This document shows, piece by piece, positions 43,908 to 52,826 of a stretch of 64,000 bases of DNA. This stretch comes from Adlercreutzia rubneri (GTDB taxonomy: Bacteria; Actinomycetota; Coriobacteriia; Coriobacteriales; Eggerthellaceae): contig NZ_WPOO01000006.1 in the NCBI RefSeq assembly GCF_009755265.1, positions 94,659-158,658 of the forward strand. The letters are read 5' to 3'. The notes below the pieces were generated by a model that was given only the letters and a program-made list of their open reading frames with translations, did not search any database and had not been told where the DNA came from. A program made the position numbers and the translations under genes. The stretch's first letter is position 1. Each line of letters opens with the position of its first letter.

Positions 43908-45935
43908 TTAGTCGAGGTAGCGCTTCACGTTCATGGCGCGCATGGCGTTCAAGATGGCGATGACGGCCACGCCCACGTCGGCGAAGACGGCCATCCACAT
44001 GTTGGCGATGCCGAAGGCGGCCAGCACCAGCACGGCAAACTTGACGCCCAGGGCAAACACGATGTTCTGCCAGACGATGCCCATGGTGCGCCGCGCCAGG
44101 TGAATGGCGCGGGCGATGTCGTCGGGGTCGTCGTTCATGAGCACGATGTCGGCGGCCTCGATGGCGGCGTCCGAACCCATGGCGCCCATGGCGATGCCGA
44201 TGTCGGCGCGGGTGAGCACGGGTGCGTCGTTGATGCCATCGCCCACGAAGGCGAGCTTGCCCTTGCCATTGGTGTCGCGCTCGGTTTGGGCGAGAAGCGC
44301 CTCCACCTCGGCCACCTTGTCTTGGGGAAGCAGCTCGGCGTGCACCTCGTCGATGCCGAGTTCGGCGGCGACGGCCCGGGCCACGGGTGTGCGGTCGCCC
44401 GTGAGCATGACGGTCTTCTTCACGCCGGCCGCGCGCAAATCGGCGATGGCGCGGGCGGCGTCGGGCTTCACGGTGTCGGCGATGACGATGGCGCCCAGGT
44501 AGGTGCCGTCGGCGGCCACGTAGAGCACGGTGCCCGGCACGTCGGTGGCCGTGAAGGCGATGTCATGGGCCGCCATGAGCTTGCCGTTGCCCACGAGCAC
44601 GTTTCGTCCGTCCACGACCGCTTCCACGCCCTGGCCGCTGATCTCGCGGACGTCGCGCACCCGTTCGGCGGTTGTGGTGGAGCTGCTTCCGGGCCGCGCG
44701 CCAGTCGTGGTGGAGTCGCTGTCCGGTTGCGCCAGATTCGCGTCGTTGTCGCTGTCCGGTCGCGCGTCGGTCGTCAGGGAGTCGCGATAGGCCCGCACCG
44801 ATTGCGCGATGGGATGGGTGGAAAAGGTCTCGGCCGCCGCGGCGATGCCAGCAAGCTCGGCCTTGCTTACGCCGGGGGCACAAACGAGCTCGGTCACGGA
44901 GAACGTGCCGTCGGTCAGCGTGCCGGTCTTGTCGAATACGACGGTCTCGGTGGAGCCGAGGGCCTCCAGGTAGTTCGACCCCTTCACCAGAATGCCGAGG
45001 CGCGAGGCGCCGCCGATGCCGCCGAAGAACGACAGCGGCACGGAGATGACCAGCGCGCAGGGGCACGACACCACGAGGAAGGTGAGTCCGCGCAGGATCC
45101 AGTCGGACCACTGACCGCCGAACAACAGCGGGGGCACGATGGCGAGTACAGCGGCCACGCCCACGACGATGGGGGTGTACACGCGGGCGAAGCGGGTGAT
45201 GAAGTTCTCGGTGCGTGCCTTCTTCTCGGCGGCGTTTTCCACCAATTCCAAGATGCGGCTTACCGTGGAGTCCTCGAAGGGCTTGGTGGCGCGTACGACG
45301 AGTTTGGCCGTCAGGTTCACGCAGCCGGAGATGACCTCGTCGCCTGGGCGCGCCGTGCGGGGCACCGACTCGCCGGTGAGCGCCGCCGTGTCAATTTGGC
45401 TTTCGCCGGTCAGCACCGTGCCGTCAAGCGGGATGCGCTCGCCGGGCATGACGATGAACTCGTCATCGGGGGCGAGCTCGAAGGGATCCACCTGCTTCAG
45501 CTTGCCCTCCTCCATGACGTTCGCGTACTCGGGCGCGATATCCATCATGTCCGCGATGGACTGGCGCGACTTGTCCACGGCGTAGCTTTGGAATAGCTCG
45601 CCCACCTGGAAGAACAGCATCACGGCCGCGCCTTCGGCCATGTGCGGCTCGGTGTCGGGGAACAGCACCAGCGCAAACGCGCCGAAGGTGGCCACGGTCA
45701 TGAGGAAGTCCTCGTCCAGCGCGTGTCCGTGAACGAGTCCGCGCAGGGCGCCGGCGATGACGTCGTAGCCGGCGATGAGGTAGGGGATGAGGAACAACGC
45801 GAACTCGGCGTACACGTCGCCGGGGGTGCCGAAGGCGGCGCGCAGGATGCCGGTCTGGGCCGCCACCTCGATGATGACGAACAGCACGAGCGCGACGATG
45901 ATGCGGGTGAGGAGTTTCTTCTGCTTCGGGTTCAT
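43908..45935 (-). CDS. Heavy-metal P1B-type ATPase
   Basis: The 675-residue pump has no N-terminal metal-binding domain; a separate HMA protein is encoded just upstream. It shows LTGESVPR (actuator), FLVVSCPCALVISVPLSFFGG with the CPC ion site, VVFDKTGTLTDG (phosphorylation) and VGDGINDAPVLTRADIGIAMG. The CPC motif with the context fits the Zn/Cd/Pb group. Residues about 388-423 in the nucleotide-binding domain are a repetitive Asp/Ser/Thr-rich insertion (PDSDNDANLAQPDSDSTTTG...SSSTTTAERV) not usual for the family. It is co-oriented with the HMA gene and an ArsR-type regulator, so a metal-inducible efflux operon. Confidence 0.9.
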   Translation of the reverse strand: MNPKQKKLLTRIIVALVLFVIIEVAAQTGILRAAFGTPGDVYAEFALFLIPYLIAGYDVIAGALRGLVHGHALDEDFLMTVATFGAFALVLFPDTEPHMAEGAAVMLFFQVGELFQSYAVDKSRQSIADMMDIAPEYANVMEEGKLKQVDPFELAPDDEFIVMPGERIPLDGTVLTGESQIDTAALTGESVPRTARPGDEVISGCVNLTAKLVVRATKPFEDSTVSRILELVENAAEKKARTENFITRFARVYTPIVVGVAAVLAIVPPLLFGGQWSDWILRGLTFLVVSCPCALVISVPLSFFGGIGGASRLGILVKGSNYLEALGSTETVVFDKTGTLTDGTFSVTELVCAPGVSKAELAGIAAAAETFSTHPIAQSVRAYRDSLTTDARPDSDNDANLAQPDSDSTTTGARPGSSSTTTAERVRDVREISGQGVEAVVDGRNVLVGNGKLMAAHDIAFTATDVPGTVLYVAADGTYLGAIVIADTVKPDAARAIADLRAAGVKKTVMLTGDRTPVARAVAAELGIDEVHAELLPQDKVAEVEALLAQTERDTNGKGKLAFVGDGINDAPVLTRADIGIAMGAMGSDAAIEAADIVLMNDDPDDIARAIHLARRTMGIVWQNIVFALGVKFAVLVLAAFGIANMWMAVFADVGVAVIAILNAMRAMNVKRYLD

Positions 45936-45943
45936 GGGGAATC

Positions 45944-46171
45944 CTAACGGACGATGCGGCAGTCTTTCTCGTAGCTGGTGCAGACGGCCTGGGCGGCGTC
46001 GACAATGGCGGCTAGGGCCTCCTCGTCGGCGGCGTCCGCGTCGATCATCAGCTTGCTCGTCATGAAGCTGATGGATGCTTTGTTCACGCCGGGCAGCTCA
46101 TTGATGCCGGCCTCCATCTTCGCGGCGCAGTTGGCGCAATCGAGGTTCTCCAGTTTGAATGACTTGCGCAT
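45944..46171 (-). CDS. HMA-domain metal-binding protein
   Basis: The 75-residue protein MRKSFKLENLDCANCAAKMEAGINELPGVNKASISFMTSKLMIDAD is a stand-alone heavy-metal-associated domain with the CxxC site in DCANCAAK. It ends eight bases before the ATPase start and probably feeds metal to, or substitutes for, the missing N-terminal domain of that pump. A further Cys pair near the end (VCTSYEKDC) could also bind metal. ATG 46171 follows AAAGGAACC. Confidence 0.88.
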   Translation of the reverse strand: MRKSFKLENLDCANCAAKMEAGINELPGVNKASISFMTSKLMIDADAADEEALAAIVDAAQAVCTSYEKDCRIVR

Positions 46172-46241
46172 GATGGTTCCTTTCAATGTTGTTCCCACTC
46201 GATAGTGGCGGGCGGTTCGGTGAATCGCAAGGGGGACAGGG

Positions 46242-46646
46242 TTACTCGCACACGTGGGTCATGCCCTGGGCGAGCATGGTGTAGACGTGGTCGTCGGAGA
46301 GGGCGTAGATGACGTTCTTGCCGTCGCGGGTGGCTTTCACAAGGCGCGCCTGCTTCAACGTGCGCAGCTGGTGGCTCACGGCGCTTTGGGTGCAGCCGAC
46401 GACGGCGGTGATGTCGCCGACGGATAGGCCGCCGCCCATGAGCGCGAACAGGATCTTGATGCGGGTGGTGTCGGAGAAGGCCTTGAACAGGTCGGCCACG
46501 TCGAACAGCAGCTCCTCGTCGGGCATTTCCGCGAACAAGCCTGCCGTGGCTTCGCGGTTGCAGCCGCAGGGGCAGGCCTCCAGCGATGCGCAGGCGCCTT
46601 CCACGATTTTGCCGGCTTCTTTCTCTATGGCTGTCGGTTCGCTCAT
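46242..46646 (-). CDS. ArsR/SmtB-family metal-sensing repressor
   Basis: The 134-residue protein has a winged helix (DLFKAFSDTTRIKILFALMGGGLSVGDITAVVGCTQSAVSHQLRTLKQARLVKATRDGKNVIYALSD) with an N-terminal extension containing CPCGC, as in CadC/SmtB-type sensors where such Cys bind Cd or Pb, and a C-terminal HVCE. Start at ATG 46646 after AAGGAG. An excellent operator-like dyad lies in front of it at 46673-46690. It begins the operon with the HMA protein and the ATPase. Confidence 0.9.
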   Translation of the reverse strand: MSEPTAIEKEAGKIVEGACASLEACPCGCNREATAGLFAEMPDEELLFDVADLFKAFSDTTRIKILFALMGGGLSVGDITAVVGCTQSAVSHQLRTLKQARLVKATRDGKNVIYALSDDHVYTMLAQGMTHVCE

Positions 46647-46671
46647 CTCAGCTCCTTGCAAACTATTAAAC

Positions 46672-46691
46672 ATATGAGCAACTGTTCATAA
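46672..46691 (-). promoter_or_regulatory. ArsR/SmtB-type operator
   Basis: TATGAGCA (46673-46680), two bases, TGTTCATA (46683-46690): an inverted repeat with one mismatch, with the ATGAACA-type half-site typical of SmtB/CadC regulators. It lies about 26 bases before the repressor start codon. Confidence 0.8.
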
Positions 46692-46952
46692 GTATAGGCA
46701 CCGCCACCGTTCTGTCAAGGGGTGGAATAAAAGATTTCGTTTGGAAGGGCAACGGAAGGGGAAGCGTAACGGCTCCGTCGCCATCGGAAGGCGCGCCAAA
46801 GCTACCATTGAAAGCAGAAAACGCGATAGGACGCAGTGCCGCATGCTTTTGCCTTGCACGATCCGGCCAATTCCCAATCATTGATATGAGCTGGGGAAGA
46901 AGGCGCGGTCGGTCGTCCCGTCGCGCCCGATGCGAATTTGAAAGGTGTTGCA

Positions 46953-47330
46953 ATGAAGGCTTACCAAATCGTCGATGCCGACTTCGTGAAGCGCGAGATA
47001 GGGCGCATGCCCATCGTGGACGTGCGGCCGCCGCTGCGCTACGACCCGGCCCATATTCCCTCGGCCATCAACATTCGGCTCGATGTGGCCGCCGCCTCGG
47101 AGGATCCTGCCGAGGAGCTGGCCGAGATGTTCCAGGACAACGGCATTTTCCCCGAGGACGCGGTCGTCGTGTACTGCCAGATGGGCGTGCATGCCAAGAT
47201 CGCCTGCGATTACCTGGCGTCGGCGGGTTACAGTAGACTGTATCTGTACGCCGGCAACATGAACGACTGGATACGCGACCCGGCGCGTCCCGTGGAGGCC
47301 TCGTCGGTTGCCTTCGCGAAGGCGTCGTAG
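46953..47330 (+). CDS. Rhodanese-like sulfurtransferase domain protein
   Basis: The 125-residue single rhodanese domain has IVDVRPPLRYDPAHIPSAINI and the active-site loop VVVYCQMGVHAKIACDYLASAGYSRLYLYAGNMNDWI, in which Cys would carry persulfide sulfur. Start ATG 46953 after AAAGGTGTTGCA. It stands between the metal operon (divergent) and a phosphatase gene; its partner pathway is not evident. Confidence 0.85.
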   Translation: MKAYQIVDADFVKREIGRMPIVDVRPPLRYDPAHIPSAINIRLDVAAASEDPAEELAEMFQDNGIFPEDAVVVYCQMGVHAKIACDYLASAGYSRLYLYAGNMNDWIRDPARPVEASSVAFAKAS

Positions 47331-47501
47331 GAGGGCGCGAAGACAGCCGGATCGCGCGTCCGGCGCCGCCGATATTGGCGCCCCGTCGCGACGAAACGAT
47401 GACAAGGGCCGTCTGTCCGTGGCAGGCGGCCCTTCGCTGTCCTACCATAGGCGGGAGACACCGACGCGGGGGGCCCGCGTTCGCGAAGACGGGAGGCCGC
47501 T

Positions 47502-48377
47502 ATGACCACGGAAGAGAAGCGCATCGACGAGGAGAAGTCCTCGCAGCTCGATAGACCCGAGCCCATTCCCGGGTTCCCCGAATTCGGGCACATTCCCTTT
47601 GAGGGGCTGCGCAACACGCGCGACTTGGGCGGCATGCCGACGGCCGACGGGCGCACCATCGCGCCGGCGAAGCTCCTGCGCAGCGGCGCGCTGCACAAGG
47701 CGAGCGAGCAGGATTTGGCGCGGCTCGTGGGCGACTACGACCTCGCCGGCGTCATCGACTTCCGCACCCAGCTCGAGCGCGACAAGGAGCCCGACCCTCG
47801 CGAGCTTATGGAGGGCGTGGTCTTCTACGACTTCCCGGCGCTGTCCGGCGAGACCATCGGCATCACCCACGGTGCCGGCGTGGCCCAGGACCTGAAGACC
47901 TTCGCCAGCTACAACGCCGGCCCCCACGAGTTGGTGTGCGGCATGTACCCGCAGATCCTGCTGGACGAGGCGGGGCGGGTCGCCTACACGTCGTTCCTCG
48001 AGGTGCTTTTGGAAGGCGACGGCGGAGCATATCTGTGGCACTGCACCGAGGGCAAGGATCGTGCCGGTTTGGGCGCCGTCATCGTGGAACGGGCGCTCGG
48101 CGTGCCCGAGGCCTACGTGCGCGCCGATTATCTGGCCACGAACCTGTTCGTCCGCAACCGCGCCGAGGGGATCATCGACGCCATCAGCGAGAAGCTGCGG
48201 CTTGCGCGCGGGCTCGATGCGGACGTCGACTCGCTGTTCTACGCCTACAACGACTACTACGACCGCGCCATGGCGGCGGTGAGCGCCAACTACGGCTCCT
48301 TCGACAACTACCTCACCGAGGCCCTGGATTTCGGCCCCGAGAAGCGCCAGGCCCTGCGGGCGAAGTACCTGCGGTAG
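47502..48377 (+). CDS. Tyrosine/dual-specificity phosphatase
   Basis: The 291-residue protein has the pattern of the bacterial Y_phosphatase3 family: FEGLRNTRDLGGMPTADGRTIAPAKLLRSGALHKASEQDLARLV, VIDFRTQLERDKEPD and the P-loop YLWHCTEGKDRAGLGAVIVERALG with HCx5R (catalytic Cys and Arg). Related proteins act on phosphotyrosine or phosphoinositides. It is followed by guaA after 116 bases. Confidence 0.87.
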   Translation: MTTEEKRIDEEKSSQLDRPEPIPGFPEFGHIPFEGLRNTRDLGGMPTADGRTIAPAKLLRSGALHKASEQDLARLVGDYDLAGVIDFRTQLERDKEPDPRELMEGVVFYDFPALSGETIGITHGAGVAQDLKTFASYNAGPHELVCGMYPQILLDEAGRVAYTSFLEVLLEGDGGAYLWHCTEGKDRAGLGAVIVERALGVPEAYVRADYLATNLFVRNRAEGIIDAISEKLRLARGLDADVDSLFYAYNDYYDRAMAAVSANYGSFDNYLTEALDFGPEKRQALRAKYLR

Positions 48378-48493
48378 TTGCGGCGGCCGACCACCCATTC
48401 CGCACTTTCTCGACATTTCACCTCGTAGAAATACCTCAGCGCGCGGGGAGGTGTAAAATCGCCCTCGAACATTTCGCGACCCAAGGAGGCATT

Positions 48494-50098
48494 GTGGCCG
48501 AGTCCGCTACCCCGGAACAGAAAGTCATCGTCGTCGATTTCGGCGCCCAGTACGGGCAGCTCATCGCCCGTCGCGTGCGCGATTTGCACGTGTATTCCGA
48601 AATCGTGCCCTGCGACATCACGGCCGAGGAGGTGCGCGCCATCGCGCCGGCGGCCATCATCCTGTCCGGCGGCCCGGCGTCGGTGTACGCGGAGGACGCC
48701 CCTTCCATCGACCCGGAGATTCTCGCCCTGGGTATTCCCGTGCTCGGCTTCTGCTACGGGCAGCAGGCCATGGCCGTGGCGCTCGGCGGGGAAGTGGGCC
48801 ACACCGAGAAGGGCGAGTACGGCCCAGCGGTCATCACGCGGGCGGGCGAGTCGGCGCTGTTCGACGGCACCCCCGGCGAACAGACCGTGTGGATGAGCCA
48901 CCGCGATGCTGTGAGCCGCGTGCCCGAGGGCTTCTCCATCACGTCGCGCACCGAGGTGTGCCCGGTGGCGTCCATGGAATACCCCGAGCGGCGCCTGTTC
49001 GCCACGCAGTTCCACCCCGAGGTGCGCCACACCGAGTTCGGCCAGACCATGCTGCGCAACTTCCTGTTCGGCGTGTGCGAGCTTGAGCCGGATTGGACCA
49101 TGGACTCCATCATCGAGGACTCCGTGGAGGCCATCCGCGCCGAGGTGGGGGACGACCGCGTCATTTTAGGCCTTTCGGGCGGCGTGGACTCGTCCGTGGT
49201 GGCGGCGCTGTGCGCCCGCGCCATTGGCAAACAGTTGACCTGCGTGTTCGTGAACCACGGCTTTCTGCGCAAGGGCGAGCCCGAGGAAGTGGAAGAGGTG
49301 TTCACGAAGCAGTTCGACGTGGACTTCATCCACGTGCACGCCGAGGAGCGCTACCTGGAGCTTCTGCGCGGTGTGACCGATCCGGAACAGAAGCGCCGCA
49401 TCATCGGTACGCAGTTCTGGAAGGAGTTCTTCGCGGTGGCGGAGGATCTGGCTCAGGACGGGCGCCCGGTGAAGTACCTGGCCCAGGGCACCATCTACCC
49501 CGACATCATCGAGAGCGGCGCGCGCAAGACCGGTGGGAAGGCGAGCACCATTAAGAGCCACCACAACCTGATCCCGTTCCCCGAGGGCGTGCATTTCGAC
49601 CTGATTGAGCCTCTGGACCACTTCTTCAAGGACGAGGTGCGCGCGCTGGGCACGGCGCTGGGCCTGCCCGACTACATCGTGCACCGCCAGCCCTTCCCGG
49701 GGCCGGGCCTGGCCATCCGCATCATCGGCGACGTGGACGCCGAGAAGCTGAGCATCCTGAAAAACGCCGACGCCATCGTGCGCGAAGAGCTGGATGCCTA
49801 CAACGAGCGTCTGTTCGCCGAGACCGGCGAGCGCAACAGCGAGCACGCCGTGTGGCAGTATTTCGCCGTGCTGCCGGACATCAAGAGCGTGGGCGTCATG
49901 GGCGACGAGCGCACCTACGCCCGCCCGATGATCCTGCGCGCCGTAGAAAGCTCGGATGCCATGACCGCCGACTGGGCCCGCCTGCCCTATGACGTCCTAG
50001 CCCGCATCTCCGGCCGCATCGTAGCCGAAGTCCCCGGCGTGAACCGAGTGGTGTATGATATCACCAGCAAACCGCCCGCAACGATCGAGTGGGAGTGA
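48494..50098 (+). CDS. guaA: GMP synthase (glutamine-hydrolysing)
   Basis: GuaA aminates XMP to GMP. The 534-residue protein has the class I glutaminase domain (IIVVDFGAQYGQLIARRVR-like start, nucleophile in VLGFCYGQQAM about residue 87, FHPEVRHTEFG), the ATP-pyrophosphatase loop VILGLSGGVDSSVVAAL and the dimerisation domain ending SKPPATIEWE. GTG start 48494 follows AAGGAGGCATT. Its last codons (ACG ATC GAG TGG GAG TGA) contain the sequence repeated at 54016, 57836 and 60255, so the gene end serves as an integration site that is restored on insertion. Confidence 0.96.
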   Translation: MAESATPEQKVIVVDFGAQYGQLIARRVRDLHVYSEIVPCDITAEEVRAIAPAAIILSGGPASVYAEDAPSIDPEILALGIPVLGFCYGQQAMAVALGGEVGHTEKGEYGPAVITRAGESALFDGTPGEQTVWMSHRDAVSRVPEGFSITSRTEVCPVASMEYPERRLFATQFHPEVRHTEFGQTMLRNFLFGVCELEPDWTMDSIIEDSVEAIRAEVGDDRVILGLSGGVDSSVVAALCARAIGKQLTCVFVNHGFLRKGEPEEVEEVFTKQFDVDFIHVHAEERYLELLRGVTDPEQKRRIIGTQFWKEFFAVAEDLAQDGRPVKYLAQGTIYPDIIESGARKTGGKASTIKSHHNLIPFPEGVHFDLIEPLDHFFKDEVRALGTALGLPDYIVHRQPFPGPGLAIRIIGDVDAEKLSILKNADAIVREELDAYNERLFAETGERNSEHAVWQYFAVLPDIKSVGVMGDERTYARPMILRAVESSDAMTADWARLPYDVLARISGRIVAEVPGVNRVVYDITSKPPATIEWE

Positions 50099-50099
50099 G
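50084..50099 (+). repeat. att-like core 1 (3' end of guaA)
   Basis: ATCGAGTGGGAGTGAG covers the last codons and stop of guaA. Identical 16 bases recur at 54016 and 57836; a diverged copy is at 60255. The 3' end of guaA is a known target of tyrosine-recombinase elements in many bacteria. Confidence 0.8.
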
Positions 50100-50212
50100 C
50101 ATTTGTTCGCTTTTTGGGGCATGAGCGTAATTTACTCCAGTTCACGGAGGCTGTCAAATTTGATGGACTCAACCAAAATCTGACAGCCACCAGTGAATCC
50201 TCTCACTTTGCC

Positions 50213-50243
50213 AAGACCGTCGAGATTGCTCGACGGTCTTTTT
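50213..50243 (+). terminator. Rho-independent terminator downstream of guaA
   Basis: AAGACCGTCGAG (50213-50224), loop ATTG, CTCGACGGTCTT (50229-50240), T run. It lies inside the left end of element A, so the element supplies the guaA terminator. A further hairpin GGCTGTCA/TGACAGCC at 50148-50188 precedes it. Confidence 0.9.
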
Positions 50244-50581
50244 TCCCAGCTAGAGGCTAAGAAATGCTGTGTTTTCATCCAAAGTCCGTGCGCTTCCTTC
50301 ATTCATGTTCACGTCCAGTAATCGCTATCAACCGGGTGCGGTGCTTGCAAGCCGCTCGCAACTATTTCACTTTCGAGCTATACGGCGCTGAGAATGCGCG
50401 ATAGTATCGTTTTGAACTCACCCGCTTTTGGGAGGGCACACGATGGAAGAGTTCCCAGTTCAGACAATGGAGTAAAAATTCCGCCGATACTGCCTGAAAT
50501 GCAGAGGCACCCACAGTATCGGATGCCTCATGAATACGGAGCAAAACTCAAGCTGCGGTGAGTAAATCAAAAAAGCATCTT
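50244..50581. other. Left-end non-coding DNA of element A with one arm-type repeat
   Basis: No gene seen. AGTATCGTTTTGAACTCACC near 50403-50422 is nearly the reverse complement of the inverted arm site at 53916 with its flank (GTGAGTTCAAAACGATACT). TTGCAAGCCGCTCGCAACTATTTCACTTTCG near 50350 resembles the stretch at 54114-54145 in element B. Confidence 0.5.
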
Positions 50582-50870
50582 CTAAGCTCGGAATGAAGCC
50601 TTCCAGAGCTCGTATTCCGCTTCGGTCATCTTGCCGGACTCCACATCGGCCAGGGCGCGGCTCCATGCCTTGAGGGCCTGCGTGAGCTTCTTCGCACCCT
50701 TGGTCTTATGATCGATGGTGATGGTGCCGACGGGTCCGGGAGCGATGCCGAACGAATCCTCCATCCTGAAGAGCGCCTCTAGCGCGTCCCTGGCGGAGTC
50801 GATCTCGTAGTCCTCCAGTGCAGTGACGGGAACGTCGAGAACGTAAGCCCGGCTTCTTCTATGAGACCGA
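50582..50870 (-). pseudogene. Decayed open frame after LuxR regulator
   Basis: The frame reads YVLDVPVTALEDYEIDSARDALEALFRMEDSFGIAPGPVGTITIDHKTKGAKKLTQALKAWSRALADVESGKMTEAEYELWKASFRA and stops at 50582. There is no start between it and the LuxR stop; an upstream piece (IIGLIEEAGLTFSTFP) lies in another frame, suggesting a frameshift. The last 50 residues look like a real helical protein end but I recognise no family. Confidence 0.4.
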
Positions 50871-50879
50871 TGATTGCAA

Positions 50880-51608
50880 TTAGTCTGCGATATTGCCGTG
50901 AATCCTTCGCAAGTACTCGCTAGCGAGCTCCGTTCTGTTCCCCACGCCCATCTTCGCATAGATATGCGCCAGGTGGTTCTTCACGGTATTCTGCGCTATG
51001 CCCAACTCGGAGGCTATCTCTCCGTTCGTGCGGCCTTTTACGGCGAGGAGAAGCACTTTGTGCTCCTGGGGCGTTAGCGTTTCCGCACTCTGAGGGTTTT
51101 TCGGAGCTTCTTTGGACCCCATATAACGGGACTCGCCCCAGTACCTCATTAAGGCACCCTCCACCAGGGTTCTGTCCCGGAACTCATCCAGGTTCGCCTT
51201 CATTAGTGTCAATGTGGCGTCCTCGACGATGCGGCAGTATTCCTGGATGAGGCGTCGCGGGGCATCGCAGTTCTCCCAAAGGAAGCCGGTTACCCATTTC
51301 CCGACGATCATCTTGGTTTCCATGTAGTTGGCCAGCGGGATGAAGATGTCGCTCTCGCCCTTGGTCAGATCTCCTGTGAACAGCAGGTTGCCGCGCGGCT
51401 CTATGGGCTCGTGACGCAACGCCCTGAAAAGCTCGTCGATCTCTTCTCGGGTCCAGCGGTCAAGCGATTCCCGCGAGAGGGAGGAAGCGCGTGATTGCGG
51501 GTAGCGGACGATATAGCTTGCGACGAGCCCGTCGACTAGCTCACCCATGCGCGATGAGAGGAAGTCGATGATCTGGTCTGCGCTCTCAGGATTACTCTGC
51601 TCCATCAT
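50880..51608 (-). CDS. Soluble LuxR-family regulator
   Basis: The 242-residue protein has a helical N-terminal sensory region (about 170 residues, no membrane segments) and a C-terminal LuxR helix-turn-helix (ETLTPQEHKVLLLAVKGRTNGEIASELGIAQNTVKNHLAHIYAKMGVGNRTELASEYLRRI). It is divergent from the membrane protein gene at 51751, with about 140 bases between the two starts, so it likely controls that gene. It differs from the two membrane-LuxR proteins elsewhere in the window. Confidence 0.85.
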   Translation of the reverse strand: MMEQSNPESADQIIDFLSSRMGELVDGLVASYIVRYPQSRASSLSRESLDRWTREEIDELFRALRHEPIEPRGNLLFTGDLTKGESDIFIPLANYMETKMIVGKWVTGFLWENCDAPRRLIQEYCRIVEDATLTLMKANLDEFRDRTLVEGALMRYWGESRYMGSKEAPKNPQSAETLTPQEHKVLLLAVKGRTNGEIASELGIAQNTVKNHLAHIYAKMGVGNRTELASEYLRRIHGNIAD

Positions 51609-51750
51609 GCTCCTTATCAGATTTATATAGTCCGATTGTACTAGTTAACATTCTCTCGCGCCATGGTCCGGGCGGAACTTCCCGCAAGCGCCCCATTCGG
51701 CGACCATATGGGCATCGAAACTGAATATGCGTCGCGAAAGGAGGTTTCGC

Positions 51751-52569
51751 ATGTTCACAGAAAACTATATGGACTTCCTCAAGGATGTCCCCGGACAGGT
51801 GATGGAGGTCATGGCCTTCCAGCCGGGCACGCTCATCCCCGTCCACCCCGAGGCCCTCATAGCGATGCTGCTGTGCATGACCTTCGGATACCTGCTCTAT
51901 GTGCAAGCCTTAAGGATCATGGTGCGCGAGAAGGTCGATCCCTATCCGATCTGGCTTCACTGCTGGATGATCTCCATCGACTTCACCGGCTCCATCATGT
52001 CCTGGCAGTGCGCTATCGAGCACGACTTCTTCTGGGTGTTCGTGCTGTTCGGCATCGGCCTTCCCATCTGGGTGTGCATGGAGGCGGTGTGCATCTACAA
52101 GTCGGTCAAGAACCATCGCCAGGAGGAGTTCGGGAGCCTGGTAAAGGGCGAGGTCACGCTAAAGCAGGGATGGGTCGTCGCCATCGGCATGGTCATCGTC
52201 GGCGCGAGCGTCAACCTCTGGGCCGAGACCCTTCTCGGAGGCTTCAGCAACTGGGCGGTCTTCATCATCTGGCCCTTCACGAACTATGTGTTCGCCTATT
52301 GGACCTGGCGATTCTGGCGCGAGCAGGGCATCAAGAACGGCAACCGCTTCCGCAACTCCATGGGCCTTCAGTGGATCATCACCATCCAGATCACGCTCAT
52401 GTGGGTGCCCGGCCTCTCCTGGTATATCCAGCTGACGCCGTACCTGAACACGCCCGCGTACTATTTCTGCGGCATCGTGGCATCGGCTCTGGCGGTAATC
52501 AACCTCTATTACTGCTACAAGCTCCCCAAGAAGGAGACGCTGCCGAACGGGAAGAAGCCGATCTGGTAA
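51751..52569 (+). CDS. Seven-segment membrane protein of unknown function
   Basis: The 272-residue protein has about seven hydrophobic segments: ALIAMLLCMTFGYLLYVQAL, IWLHCWMISIDFTGSIMSW, FFWVFVLFGIGLPIWVCMEAVCIY, GWVVAIGMVIVGASVNLWAET, NWAVFIIWPFTNYVFAYWTW, LQWIITIQITLMWVPGLSWYI and YYFCGIVASALAVINLYYCY. Several are Trp-rich with polar residues (H, D, E) inside. The topology recalls small integral-membrane terpene-cyclase-like proteins, but I cannot confirm that. Start ATG 51751 after GAAAGGAGGTTTCGC. Cargo of element A, under the divergent LuxR regulator. Confidence 0.6.
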   Translation: MFTENYMDFLKDVPGQVMEVMAFQPGTLIPVHPEALIAMLLCMTFGYLLYVQALRIMVREKVDPYPIWLHCWMISIDFTGSIMSWQCAIEHDFFWVFVLFGIGLPIWVCMEAVCIYKSVKNHRQEEFGSLVKGEVTLKQGWVVAIGMVIVGASVNLWAETLLGGFSNWAVFIIWPFTNYVFAYWTWRFWREQGIKNGNRFRNSMGLQWIITIQITLMWVPGLSWYIQLTPYLNTPAYYFCGIVASALAVINLYYCYKLPKKETLPNGKKPIW

Positions 52570-52591
52570 GAATTCTCATCGGCAGAGTTTT

Positions 52592-52626
52592 AAAGTCGCC
52601 CTGGTCATCGCCGGGGCGACTTTTTG
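52592..52626 (+). terminator. Rho-independent terminator
   Basis: AAAGTCGCCC (52592-52601) and GGGCGACTTT (52614-52623), then T run; ends the membrane protein gene. Confidence 0.88.
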
Positions 52627-52724
52627 TTTGTCATCGGCCCAGTTATCGCGATTGCGGCGAAGCGTGAATCGCCGAGCTCGATGCGGATACTTGTCAGAAA
52701 TGCTAAGAAACACCAGTTCAGACC

Positions 52725-52747
52725 TACGTGGACAATTTGTCCACGTA
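52725..52747. promoter_or_regulatory. Palindrome upstream of conserved element protein (A)
   Basis: TACGTGGACAA, one central T, TTGTCCACGTA: 11-base perfect arms. A palindrome with the same core GACAATTTGTC precedes the paralogous region in element C (57954-57978). It lies 79 bases before the start at 52827. Confidence 0.7.
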
Positions 52748-52826
52748 ACTTTTCGCTGGGTCGAAATTCCACTTGAGCCTGACGCTTCCGTAAGAGTAGG
52801 AAGGGGTTTTAGAGCCTTGTGAGAAA

